Shown piece after piece: positions 5,088-12,532 of a stretch of DNA of 13,082 nucleotides. The notes beneath the pieces are model-generated. The model ran no database searches. It was not told where the DNA came from and was given only the letters and a program-made list of their open reading frames with translations. Made by a program: the position numbers and the translations under genes. The DNA lies in contig JAPLLQ010000139.1 in NCBI GenBank assembly GCA_026387485.1, positions 1 to 13,082 of the forward strand, in the 5' to 3' direction. The first letter of the stretch is position 1; each line of letters opens with the position of its first letter. The DNA is from Candidatus Omnitrophota bacterium. Lineage in GTDB: Bacteria > Omnitrophota > Gorgyraeia > Gygaellales > Profunditerraquicolaceae.

Positions 5088-6323
5088 TTATTTAATCTGG
5101 CTGATTTGGAATATCGGCAGGAACATCCCGATAACCATAATCCCGATGATTACTCCCATAAAAACCAGCATCAGCGGCTCAAACATCGCGGTAAAGCGAT
5201 TAAGAAACGTATCTATATATTCCTCATAAAAGGTATTTAGCCGCTTAAACATATTGGATAGCTCACCAATCTCTTCACCTATATTAACCATCTGCACTAC
5301 CATGGGGTCAAAAAATCCGCTTTCTTCAAGTGGCTGGCTTAAAGGCTTACCCTCACGTACGTCATCTTTAACTTTACGGATAATATCACCTACGGTTAAA
5401 TTGTCAACGCTATGCTCGGTAATCTCCAGGGAATAAAGTATGGGAACCCCGCTTTCCACTAAAGTAGCCATTTCAGAGGTGAAACGTTCAATAATTAAAA
5501 TTCTAAAAAACTCACCGAAGATAGGCAGGCTGAAAAGGAATTTCTCATATCTCCTCCTGCCCTCCTTGGTGCTGATAAATTTCTTTAATAGAAAACCTAA
5601 AATAACCGCTATGATAAGGATAAAAAGAATTTTTTTACGGATAAATTCACTTACCACCATCAGCATCCTGGTTAAAAAAGGAAGGGTGATATCAAACCCT
5701 TTAAATATCTCGGCAAAGGTAGGTATAATTTTAATCGTCAAAAATAGCAACGCGCCTGTGCCCACAATTAAAAGTATAACCGGATAAATCAGTGCCGAAA
5801 TAATCTTCTTCTTGAAAGCCTCGTTCCTCTCCATGTAAGTAGCTAACCGGCTTAAAATCATTGCCAGATTACCACTTGCTTCTCCACTATCCACAAGGTT
5901 AATCCACAGCTCCGAGAAAACCTGGGGGTGCTTAGCCATAGCTTCATGGAAACTTGAACCGCCCTCCATATTCCTCTGTAAATCTTTAATCACTCTATAA
6001 AGCCGTTTACTGGCAACCTGTTGCGCAATAATATCCAAACTTTTTAATATGGTTACTCCCGCGCCTAAAAGCGTAGCTACCTGCCGGCAGAAGAGGGTCA
6101 GGTCTCCTTGGGTAATTCTGTTATGTTTCGGTTTAAACTTTGTTTTGACCATTGACTTAGGATTAATGTTATAAAAAGATTCTTTACTTTCAGGAATAAT
6201 ATTAATTACAATTAGGCCTTTTGCATGAAGCCGGCTAAGCACCTCTTCAGGATTATTAGCATCTTCGGCGCCGCTAAGCTTTATACCTTCTTTGTCTCTG
6301 GCAATATAAAAATATTTCGCCAT
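5088..6323 (-). CDS. gspF: Type II secretion / type IV pilus inner-membrane platform protein (GspF/PilC)
   Basis: The protein has 411 residues, the normal length of the family. Two T2SSF domains are recognisable. The first, about 75-200, includes FCRQVATLLGAGVTI and the GEASG motif (147-151). The second, about 277-400, has FTSEMATLVESGVPI and GEEIGEL (349-355). Hydrophobic segments lie at about 176-200, 232-247 and 385-405. The C-terminus MFLPIFQISQ is typical of GspF/PilC. The protein sits in the inner membrane and couples the ATPase to pilin extraction and fibre assembly. ATG 6321-6323 follows AGGAG at good spacing and starts 3 bp after the ATPase stop, so the two are almost certainly co-translated. 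Confidence 0.96.
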   Translation of the reverse strand: MAKYFYIARDKEGIKLSGAEDANNPEEVLSRLHAKGLIVINIIPESKESFYNINPKSMVKTKFKPKHNRITQGDLTLFCRQVATLLGAGVTILKSLDIIAQQVASKRLYRVIKDLQRNMEGGSSFHEAMAKHPQVFSELWINLVDSGEASGNLAMILSRLATYMERNEAFKKKIISALIYPVILLIVGTGALLFLTIKIIPTFAEIFKGFDITLPFLTRMLMVVSEFIRKKILFILIIAVILGFLLKKFISTKEGRRRYEKFLFSLPIFGEFFRILIIERFTSEMATLVESGVPILYSLEITEHSVDNLTVGDIIRKVKDDVREGKPLSQPLEESGFFDPMVVQMVNIGEEIGELSNMFKRLNTFYEEYIDTFLNRFTAMFEPLMLVFMGVIIGIMVIGMFLPIFQISQIK

Positions 6324-6326
6324 TAT

Positions 6327-8048
6327 CTAAACTCCTAAGGTAACTGATAGCGCATCTTCAAGAGAAGTTACGCCCTCTTCCACCTTCTTGATTGCGGACT
6401 CATAGAGTGTCTGCATACCATTGGCCCGAGCAACTTCCCGTATCTTCTGGAATGATGCTTTCAGATTAATTAAATCCTTTATTTCTTCAGTGGCAACTAA
6501 AACTTCGGCAATACAGGCTCTTCCTTTATAACCGGTATTATTGCATTTCTCGCAACCCTTAGGCCGGTAGATTAACTCTGTTTTTAATTTTATGCTTTTA
6601 ACCTGCTCCTGGCTTGGCTCATAAGCTTCTTTGCAGTCAGGGCAAAGTTTCCTTACCAGGCGCTGGCCGATAATCTCTAAAAGAGAGGGCGCAAGCATAT
6701 AAGATTCAATACCTATATCCATAAGCCGGCTGACCGCAGTCGGCGCGTCATTAGTATGCAGGGTACTTAAAACTAAGTGCCCGGTTAAAGCAGAGCGGAT
6801 ACAAATCTGGGCAGTCTCCAAATCACGCACCTCGCCAACCAGCATTATGTCCGGGTCCTGCCTTAAGAAACTACGCAGGGCTGTGGCAAAGGTAAGCCCG
6901 ATTTCCGGTTTTATCTGCACCTGATTAATCCCTTCTAATTTATACTCCACCGGATCTTCAATTGTCACAATATTTTTAGTCGGGCTCTTTATCTCGTTTA
7001 ATATAGCGTATAAAGTCGTAGTTTTTCCGCTTCCCGTAGGACCAGTCAAGAATACCAATCCATATGGGGAATTTATCCCCTTACGCATAATCTCAAGCTG
7101 CTTACCTTCAAAACCTAGCTGGTTTAAATCCAATACTACCTGGCTCCTATCCAAAAGCCTCATAACTACTTTTTCTCCGTATATAGTGGGGACAGTAGAA
7201 ACACGTATATCTATCGGCCGTTCGCCGATAATTACTAAAAACGCGCCATCCTGAGGAAGACGCTTCTCAGCGATATCCAGCTTGGCTAATATTTTAATGC
7301 GGGAGATGATCGGTAGATGCAAATGCTTTGCCGGCGGAGGTATCTCATAAAGCCTGCCGTCAATACGGTACCTTAAAGATATTTTATCTTTGAAGGGTTC
7401 AATATGTATATCCGAAGCCCGCTCATCAATAGCCTGACGGATGATTAAATCTACTAATTTTACTACCGGCGCCTCTTCTGCCCGTGAGACTAATTTATCT
7501 AAGCTTAATTCCTGATCCTCATCTTCTTCAGCACTAACGATTTCAGTAATGGATTCATAGCTATCTGCCACTGCCTTCTGGAAGAGCGCGGACTTGCCGT
7601 AGAAACCTTCTACTGCCTTCATAATATCAGGCTTAGTGGCAATGACCGGATTAATCTCACAGTTAGTCAATCTCTCCAAGTTATCAAGAAGGATTAAGTC
7701 TAATGGATCGGACATTGCTACGGTAAGCGACCTTAAGGTACGGGATAAAGGAAGCACGGAATTTTTTAAAGCAAACTCCTGCGGAATTAAACGCTCCAAG
7801 CCCTGATCCATTGCCGGCTTAAGCATTCCTGTACCTAAAGAGAAATAAGGGACACTTAGTTGTCTACCCAACACTGCCACCATCTGGTCCTCTGTTATCA
7901 TCCCTAATTTAACCAGAACTTCACCCAACCGGCCACCCTCCTGCCTTTGGGTACTGATGGCTTTTTCTAACTGAGCCTCGCTGATTAGGCCTTCTTTAAT
8001 TAAAAGCTCTCCCAGCTTTAGGTGTTTGCCTCGCTCTAATAAACCCAT
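6327..8048 (-). CDS. gspE: Type II secretion / type IV pilus assembly ATPase (GspE/PilB) with MshEN-like N-terminus
   Basis: The protein has 573 residues. The C-terminal ATPase has Walker A GPTGSGKTT (336-344), an Asp box around VTIEDPVEY (361-369), Walker B-type LVGEVRD (403-409), a His box HLVLSTLHTNDAP (424-436) and a zinc tetracysteine CPDC (469-472) / CEKC (499-502). An N2-type domain spans about 190-310. The N-terminus has two 24-residue repeats, 11-34 (KLGELLIKEGLI...) and 40-63 (RLGEVLVKLGMI...), separated by five residues. That is the published layout of the MshEN cyclic-di-GMP-binding domain. The enzyme powers fibre extension from the cytoplasmic face together with GspF/PilC and PilM. 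It starts 13 bp after the secretin stop with only a weak ribosome binding site. Confidence 0.96.
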   Translation of the reverse strand: MGLLERGKHLKLGELLIKEGLISEAQLEKAISTQRQEGGRLGEVLVKLGMITEDQMVAVLGRQLSVPYFSLGTGMLKPAMDQGLERLIPQEFALKNSVLPLSRTLRSLTVAMSDPLDLILLDNLERLTNCEINPVIATKPDIMKAVEGFYGKSALFQKAVADSYESITEIVSAEEDEDQELSLDKLVSRAEEAPVVKLVDLIIRQAIDERASDIHIEPFKDKISLRYRIDGRLYEIPPPAKHLHLPIISRIKILAKLDIAEKRLPQDGAFLVIIGERPIDIRVSTVPTIYGEKVVMRLLDRSQVVLDLNQLGFEGKQLEIMRKGINSPYGLVFLTGPTGSGKTTTLYAILNEIKSPTKNIVTIEDPVEYKLEGINQVQIKPEIGLTFATALRSFLRQDPDIMLVGEVRDLETAQICIRSALTGHLVLSTLHTNDAPTAVSRLMDIGIESYMLAPSLLEIIGQRLVRKLCPDCKEAYEPSQEQVKSIKLKTELIYRPKGCEKCNNTGYKGRACIAEVLVATEEIKDLINLKASFQKIREVARANGMQTLYESAIKKVEEGVTSLEDALSVTLGV

Positions 8049-8061
8049 ATTCGGTCTTAAG

Positions 8062-9654
8062 CTAACGTTGTTTGGTCTCGAAATTATTTAAATAGGTATT
8101 CATACTCTGCCGGCGGTTGATTACCGAAACTGTAGCCTGCTCCCTTTGGGGAAGGACCAGTGTTTTAGATTTAGGCAAATCCGTATTCCTATCTTTCAAA
8201 ATATGGGGGGTGATAAAAACTAAAAGTTCGCGGTCTTTACCGGGTGACTGATTTTTGTGCCTAAACAATGCGCCTAAGAGCGGAATATCTCCTAAAATCG
8301 GAAGCTTGGTAATAACCGTAGAATTTTGATTGCGGATTAATCCACCTAGAACAACTGTCTCGCCGTCTTTAATCCGCACTGTAGATTTAGTGCTACGTAT
8401 CTCAGGATTATAAAACTGGTATGAACCCGTCCCTGAAGTAAGGGTAACCGCTTGTGTTGAAGATTCTGAAACTTGCGGATAAATGAACATGGTGATCTCG
8501 CCAAGATCTACATCAACTTGAGGAGTAACCCTTAACGATACTCCGGTCTCAAATCTTTCTGCCTCGGTAGTTTGTGTTCCCGAAGAACCACCTGCTGAAG
8601 CAACGGTAGTTATAACACCGATAGCTTCATTAGTAACTATCTTTATCTCAGAGGTTTCATTATTCAGAGCAAGAATCTTAGGACGGGCAAGGTATTTAGT
8701 ATCAGTCTGAGTCCTTAAAAAATCGAGTTGCGCCTTATAACCGCCACCAGAAGCAGTATTATTGATATCTACTGAACCAAAACCTCCGTTGATTGCCGTC
8801 TTTGCCCAACTGTGGTAAGGAAACCCTAAATTTGCCTGGGCACCTGTTATCAATACAGATAAAGGAGTCTGGCCAAATTTAAACCCTATTGCATCTACTA
8901 CATTTTTACTAACATCCAATATCTCAACCTCAAGCATAACCTGCGCTACAGATATATCTAAAGAAGCTATTACTTGAGCAATAACATCCATTCTACTAGG
9001 AATATCCGTAACAACTAGGCTGTTAGTACGGAAATCTTCAATCACCGAACCATACTCAGAGAGAAGTTTTTTTACTGAATTAGTGATCCCCGCATCTTGC
9101 TCTACCTTCCATTTTCCTTCGTCGCCCCCTGAACTACTACTAGAACTTGAAGTGGAATTTGAAGAAGAAGTGCCACCTTGCGCATTTGTTAACGTATTAA
9201 TATTATTGGTATTGTTGCTACTTATAATATTCTTCATCTCTTCTTTCATCGATGCACTTGAAACCGTAGCGTGTTTAAGGTAAAAAACTTTAGTTACAGT
9301 TTCTATAGCAGGCTTTCCCCAGTCTTTAACAATAAAAACCTTAGCATCTTGATTCAATTCATAAGAGAGATTATTCGCTTTGAATATCTTATCCATCGCC
9401 TCTTTTAAAGGGACCTTATCCATATATAAAGTTATTTTTCTATCTTTTACCGCTTCTGAGGCGATAAAATTCAACCCTGACTGGATAGATAACACTTTAA
9501 TTACATCCTTTATGGAAGCATCCTGAAAATCCATAGATATAGTTACATCTTTATCTATTAACAAAGGGGGTAGCGGAGCAGCATTAAGCCCGGATACTAA
9601 TATAAAATTGCAGATCACCTGGATGTATATGAACGATCTTAAGTAGCTCTTCAT
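8062..9654 (-). CDS. gspD: Outer-membrane secretin (GspD/PilQ family)
   Basis: The protein has 530 residues. A signal peptide (about 1-25, ending GLNA/AP) is followed by an STN/N0-type domain (about 38-110), containing DASIKDVIKVLSIQSGLNF and VPLKEAMDKIF. An N1/KH-like domain spans about 120-235 and is interrupted by an Asn/Ser-rich low-complexity stretch (146-178). The secretin core spans about 238-488, with LARPKILALNNE (322-333), ETGVSLRVTPQV (369-380), GETVVLGGLI (431-440) and the hallmark LPILGDIPLLGALFR (451-465). It forms the outer-membrane gate for the fibre or the secreted substrate. No lipobox or S-domain for a pilotin is evident. An AAGGAGG ribosome binding site lies six bases before the ATG. 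GspD versus PilQ naming is arbitrary here; PilQ-type AMIN domains are absent. Confidence 0.96.
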   Translation of the reverse strand: MKSYLRSFIYIQVICNFILVSGLNAAPLPPLLIDKDVTISMDFQDASIKDVIKVLSIQSGLNFIASEAVKDRKITLYMDKVPLKEAMDKIFKANNLSYELNQDAKVFIVKDWGKPAIETVTKVFYLKHATVSSASMKEEMKNIISSNNTNNINTLTNAQGGTSSSNSTSSSSSSSGGDEGKWKVEQDAGITNSVKKLLSEYGSVIEDFRTNSLVVTDIPSRMDVIAQVIASLDISVAQVMLEVEILDVSKNVVDAIGFKFGQTPLSVLITGAQANLGFPYHSWAKTAINGGFGSVDINNTASGGGYKAQLDFLRTQTDTKYLARPKILALNNETSEIKIVTNEAIGVITTVASAGGSSGTQTTEAERFETGVSLRVTPQVDVDLGEITMFIYPQVSESSTQAVTLTSGTGSYQFYNPEIRSTKSTVRIKDGETVVLGGLIRNQNSTVITKLPILGDIPLLGALFRHKNQSPGKDRELLVFITPHILKDRNTDLPKSKTLVLPQREQATVSVINRRQSMNTYLNNFETKQR

Positions 9655-9667
9655 AAAATTCCTCCTT

Positions 9668-10135
9668 CTATTTTTTAGGATTTCCCTCTGCGCCAGCTGT
9701 CACCGCAGCAGGAGATGATAATTGATAGGTCATACCGTTATAAAGAACGGTTACGCCTTCTTTGCTTATATCAGTTATCCTTGCTCCCTCTACTACCGTA
9801 TCTCCTATTTTTACTACCTTATTATTTATAACTGCCTGCGGAAAAGTACCACCCCAGATTAAGCCCTGGATATTTAATTGAGGAAGCGCCTTAACTTCTG
9901 AAGATTTATAACTTGTATCTTTGACTATTGGCGACTTAAAAGGATCCCTTAAGCCTTCTGCCAGATATTGCACTTTTGGGCGTAGGACTTCTTCTTTCAC
10001 AGCCATCTCTTCCTGCTTATCCAATAATGTAAACTCTTGACTGCGGCCTTTAGTTACGGCGGTTTTTGCCTCTTTAGCGTATAATGAACTAGTCGCAAAG
10101 AGAATATAAATGACTAGAAATATAAACCTTGGCAT
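9668..10135 (-). CDS. pilP: PilP/GspC-like periplasmic alignment protein
   Basis: From the ATG at 10133-10135 the protein has 155 residues. A signal peptide or anchor (1-20, ending SSLYA) precedes a Glu/Lys-rich linker. The PilP signature GLRDPFKSP follows (about 61-69), then a compact beta domain, LPQLNIQGLIWGG...PQAVINNKVVKIGDTVVEGARI (about 84-120), resembling the HR domain shared by PilP and GspC. Unlike classical PilP it has no lipobox cysteine. An ATG two codons earlier (10139-10141) abuts AAGG with no spacer, whereas the chosen ATG has six bases, so I prefer it. It lies between pilO and the secretin gene, as expected for the protein that links the PilNO inner-membrane pair to the secretin N0 domain. 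Confidence 0.82.
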   Translation of the reverse strand: MPRFIFLVIYILFATSSLYAKEAKTAVTKGRSQEFTLLDKQEEMAVKEEVLRPKVQYLAEGLRDPFKSPIVKDTSYKSSEVKALPQLNIQGLIWGGTFPQAVINNKVVKIGDTVVEGARITDISKEGVTVLYNGMTYQLSSPAAVTAGAEGNPKK

Positions 10136-10143
10136 ATTCATCC

Positions 10144-10665
10144 TTACTTTAGTATAGCTACAGAACTAATCCGTAGATTAACCGTTAACTCTTTATTATC
10201 GCTATTATTCTCTGAATAGCCTTTTATCGCAGTACTCTCTACAAGATAGACATTTTGATAGGTTTCTACTTTATTGATGAACCCTCCCAACATATCATAG
10301 TTAGGGACTGTTATCGTCAGGTCAAATATGGATTTATCATAATTAGCGAGATGTTCTTCCTCACCCGGTTTAATAGAAATGATTTTTACGCCCGTGTCTT
10401 TTGCAAGATTACTAATATCGCTCATTACTAAACTGACCTCTCTTTTAACCAATAATTTCCTATAAGAATTAATCTTATTATCCAGTTGCCCGATATTTTC
10501 TAATATTTGGTTCTTCTTTTCCTCTTCACTTATTTTTACCTTAAGAAGCTCAGTATTAGCAAGCTGTTTCTTATAGAGGTTAGTGGCGACAATCAAGGCA
10601 ATAATTATTATTCCGATATTCATAACCTTATTTTTATGTTTATTAAACAGGCCGGTTAGGTCCAT
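10144..10665 (-). CDS. pilO: PilO-like inner-membrane alignment protein
   Basis: The protein has 173 residues. A short cytoplasmic tail precedes one membrane helix (about 14-30), a coiled-coil-prone charged segment (about 35-85, KVKISEEEKKNQILENI and following), and a ferredoxin-like periplasmic domain (about 90-172) with DLTITVPNYDMLGGFINKVE, typical of PilO. AGGAG plus AAGG precede the ATG at 10663-10665, one base after the pilN stop. It likely heterodimerises with PilN in the inner membrane and binds PilP. Confidence 0.88.
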   Translation of the reverse strand: MDLTGLFNKHKNKVMNIGIIIIALIVATNLYKKQLANTELLKVKISEEEKKNQILENIGQLDNKINSYRKLLVKREVSLVMSDISNLAKDTGVKIISIKPGEEEHLANYDKSIFDLTITVPNYDMLGGFINKVETYQNVYLVESTAIKGYSENNSDNKELTVNLRISSVAILK

Positions 10666-10666
10666 A

Positions 10667-11278
10667 TTACCTTTTCTCCTGATTATTCCTAGCAGTTATC
10701 ACAAAGCTGGTGGCGGTTACTTTTTCATCCACCTGCCTGTGGTCTATTGAACTGATATTAATTTCCGTAAAATACTTACTGAAATCAGGATTAGCCCTTA
10801 AATTACTTAGAAAACTATTTACTGCCTCAAATTCCTTATCGCTATCCGCCAGATAGCTCATCCCCTGCAAACTCAATTCTGTCGCATTATTCTGCCCCTT
10901 ATTAAGGAAAAAATCAGTAAGCCAGACCCCAGCCGGTATAGAACGCGGGATAGTATCTAAAGTTTGGGTAAGATAGAGCTGTTTTTTGATCAAATTGTCC
11001 AGCTCCTCGAGTTTACGCTTGTATTCTAGGTTGACCCCGGTTAATTTCTCATAACTTGCCTCAGCATCTACATTAGCAACAGAGATACGTTGCGCTATAA
11101 CGTTATTAATCTTTTGTTTCAAAGGGATAACTTGGGAAAGGCCAAAGCCGAAAACAGCTACACATATGCCTACCCCTAGCATAATCAACCGGTAATCTAA
11201 ATTTATATCTTTAAACAATGAAAGGGTTTCTGTTTGAAAACTACTCGCCTTTACCGGACTAGCCTTTCTCTCTACCAA
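10667..11278 (-). CDS. pilN: PilN-like inner-membrane alignment protein
   Basis: The protein has 203 residues. A cytoplasmic N-terminus of about 30 residues precedes one membrane helix (about 31-51), a coiled coil (about 53-105) and a periplasmic domain containing IPAGVWLTDF (114-123), a signature of PilN. The start is the TTG at 11276-11278, inside the last codons of pilM (20-bp overlap). There is no ATG or GTG in this frame before the membrane helix, and no clear ribosome binding site before the TTG, so translation probably depends on coupling to pilM. In known systems the PilN N-terminus docks onto PilM. The usual motif for that contact (INLLP-like) is not obvious here, the nearest stretch being FKDINLDYR. 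Confidence 0.87.
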   Translation of the reverse strand: MVERKASPVKASSFQTETLSLFKDINLDYRLIMLGVGICVAVFGFGLSQVIPLKQKINNVIAQRISVANVDAEASYEKLTGVNLEYKRKLEELDNLIKKQLYLTQTLDTIPRSIPAGVWLTDFFLNKGQNNATELSLQGMSYLADSDKEFEAVNSFLSNLRANPDFSKYFTEINISSIDHRQVDEKVTATSFVITARNNQEKR

Positions 11279-12131
11279 ATTTAGCTTTAACTATATTCAA
11301 AAATTTACAAGATATAGCCAGTTCTGACATGAACGTTTCTAAACTACTACGCTGCTCATCCCCTGAAATAACAGTTATTTTCTGAATAGCCTTACCCGGG
11401 AATTTACGATGGAAATAGTCCATAGAAACGCGCACTTCTGACTTAAGCTTCTCTAAAGCTGCCCCAGAGTCTAATTTTTCTGGCTTTTCCAGACCTTCAG
11501 TCCCTGCAGTCAGGTTAATATCGCGGGTAAATAAAGGGAAACCGTTCTCTAAAACCATAAAATTAATTTCATCTTCACTCTCAAGATCAAAACATAGGAG
11601 ACCGGTAACACCGCTTTCATTAGCTTGGCCTAATTTTAAAGCCCTTAAAATACTAAAACCGGAGTATTCTATCTGGTTTACCTTTATATTCAACTGTTTA
11701 AATATAGAAACATAAAGATTAAAGGTTTCTTCCTTGATTCCTACAAAAAGGACAATATTGGTATGGCTAAGGTTATCAATTTCTATCTGGTAATCGGTAA
11801 TTAAATCCTCTAGCTTAAAAGGTATATATTTCTTAGCTTCAAAAGAAATTGCGCTTTGCAGTTCTTCCTTAGGCATAAGCGGCATCTCAAAAGTACGAAT
11901 AATCAGGTCTTTTCCGGAAAGGCAAAGATTAGCTTCTTTAACCTCAATTTTATTCATTCTGAAGGCATCATTTAAAAGAGCAACCGCCTTGACTTCAAAA
12001 GGAACCTTCTCTTCTAATCCAGACCCAAGAACCTCGAAAAGGGGAATTTGAATGTTATTTATAAGCTTTTTTCCTTTTGTTTCGGTAATATTAATCGTTT
12101 TAGGCCCAAAATAGATGCCTAGGGCATTCAT
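11259..12131 (-). CDS. pilM: PilM-like cytoplasmic actin-fold protein, short C-terminus
   Basis: The protein has 290 residues. The N-terminal LGIYFGPKTINITETKG (4-20) and MPLMPKEELQSAISFEAKKYIPF (83-105) are characteristic of PilM. The region usually containing a DIG-type phosphate motif reads CFDLESEDEINFMVLENG (180-197), without the typical DIGA sequence. The protein ends soon after VISGDE (254-259), whereas family members usually continue for several tens of residues. ATP binding may therefore be weakened. It would form a cytoplasmic ring linking the ATPase/PilC motor with PilN. The ATG at 12129-12131 is preceded by AGGAG (7-base spacer) and overlaps the HTH gene stop by 4 bp (ATGA). Confidence 0.88.
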   Translation of the reverse strand: MNALGIYFGPKTINITETKGKKLINNIQIPLFEVLGSGLEEKVPFEVKAVALLNDAFRMNKIEVKEANLCLSGKDLIIRTFEMPLMPKEELQSAISFEAKKYIPFKLEDLITDYQIEIDNLSHTNIVLFVGIKEETFNLYVSIFKQLNIKVNQIEYSGFSILRALKLGQANESGVTGLLCFDLESEDEINFMVLENGFPLFTRDINLTAGTEGLEKPEKLDSGAALEKLKSEVRVSMDYFHRKFPGKAIQKITVISGDEQRSSLETFMSELAISCKFLNIVKAKFGREKG

Positions 12132-12322
12132 TGTTTCTCTCCTGTTTTAAAAACAAGCTGCTTCCTGCTCTTTATCCAGCTATCTACATCTTTACGGTCA
12201 AACCTCCATACTCCGCCTACTTTTATTCCAGAGATTTTACCTTTATTCAACCAATTGTAAATAGTCTGCCTCTTGATTTTTAAATAGTCTGCTAATTCTT
12301 CAATATCTAATAGTCTTGCCAT
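12128..12322 (-). CDS. Small excisionase/MerR-like (BldC-type) helix-turn-helix protein
   Basis: The protein has 64 residues and consists of a single DNA-binding domain. LLDIEELADYLKIKRQTIYNWLNKG (4-28) is the HTH, and the wing KISGIKVGGVWRFDRKDVDSWIKS follows (29-52). This is the HTH_17/excisionase architecture also seen in BldC. It has no dimerisation or sensor domain. It is the first gene of the pil operon and is translationally coupled to pilM (ATGA overlap). A near-consensus promoter and an array of TACTTA direct repeats lie immediately upstream. Autoregulation, or control of this operon, is inferred from that arrangement. An AAGG ribosome binding site lies about nine bases before the ATG. 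Confidence 0.88.
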   Translation of the reverse strand: MARLLDIEELADYLKIKRQTIYNWLNKGKISGIKVGGVWRFDRKDVDSWIKSRKQLVFKTGEKQ

Positions 12323-12362
12323 AGCTTTTTACCTTTTTCTTACTTAAATCACAGCGGAGTTA

Positions 12363-12391
12363 ATTAAAACATAGAAGTTTAGTTTTGTCAA
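12363..12391 (-). promoter_or_regulatory. Sigma70-type promoter of the HTH-pilMNOP-gspDEF operon
   Basis: On the minus strand TTGACA (12386-12391, full consensus -35) is followed by a 17-bp spacer and TTTAAT (12363-12368, one mismatch from TATAAT). Transcription would start near 12356, about 34 nt before the HTH start codon. The tandem repeats at 12401-12426 end about ten bases upstream of the -35 box, where an activator or UP-element-like contact would lie. Confidence 0.75.
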
Positions 12392-12400
12392 GTGTTTTTT

Positions 12401-12426
12401 TACTTATACTTACTTATACTTACTTA
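12401..12426. repeat. Tandem 10-bp direct repeats (TACTTATACT) upstream of the pil operon promoter
   Basis: TACTTATACT occurs at 12401-12410 and 12411-12420. A third unit, sharing its first seven bases, begins at 12421. The units are head-to-tail and exactly one helical turn apart, so a protein bound to each would lie on the same DNA face. They sit at about -45 to -70 relative to the predicted start. I interpret them as operator sites; the BldC-like HTH product of the downstream gene is the obvious candidate ligand, but this is inference. Confidence 0.7.
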
Positions 12427-12470
12427 TCACGCTGAAACTTCGTCGGAAAACAGTAAGAACAATATCATAA

Positions 12471-12532
12471 TATACTTACTTAGATTACTATAAATTTATG
12501 GGGATAACTAAAGGAAGGTATATACTTACTAT
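12471..12532. repeat. Two distal copies of TATACTTACT
   Basis: TATACTTACT recurs at 12471-12480 and 12521-12530, 50 bp apart and in the same orientation as the proximal tandem units. The distal copy overlaps the stop codon of the PilX-like gene. A sixth TACTTA (12341-12346) lies downstream of the predicted start, in the leader. Together these form a dispersed array over about 190 bp. Confidence 0.55.

Noticed and set aside
5254..5787. Two plus-strand open frames antisense to the platform gene
   Set aside because: They mirror gspF codons, have no recognisable domain and no ribosome binding site.
9083..9283. Plus-strand frame rich in Glu and Leu
   Set aside because: It is the complement of the Ser/Asn-rich stretch of the secretin; its composition bias is a by-product.
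10771..10780. Additional TACTTACT copy in pilN
   Set aside because: A single isolated copy inside coding sequence is expected by chance in A+T-rich DNA.
12401..12430. CRISPR-like or replication iteron array
   Set aside because: Units are only 10 bp with no spacers and there is no cas or rep gene nearby; position relative to the promoter favours operator sites.
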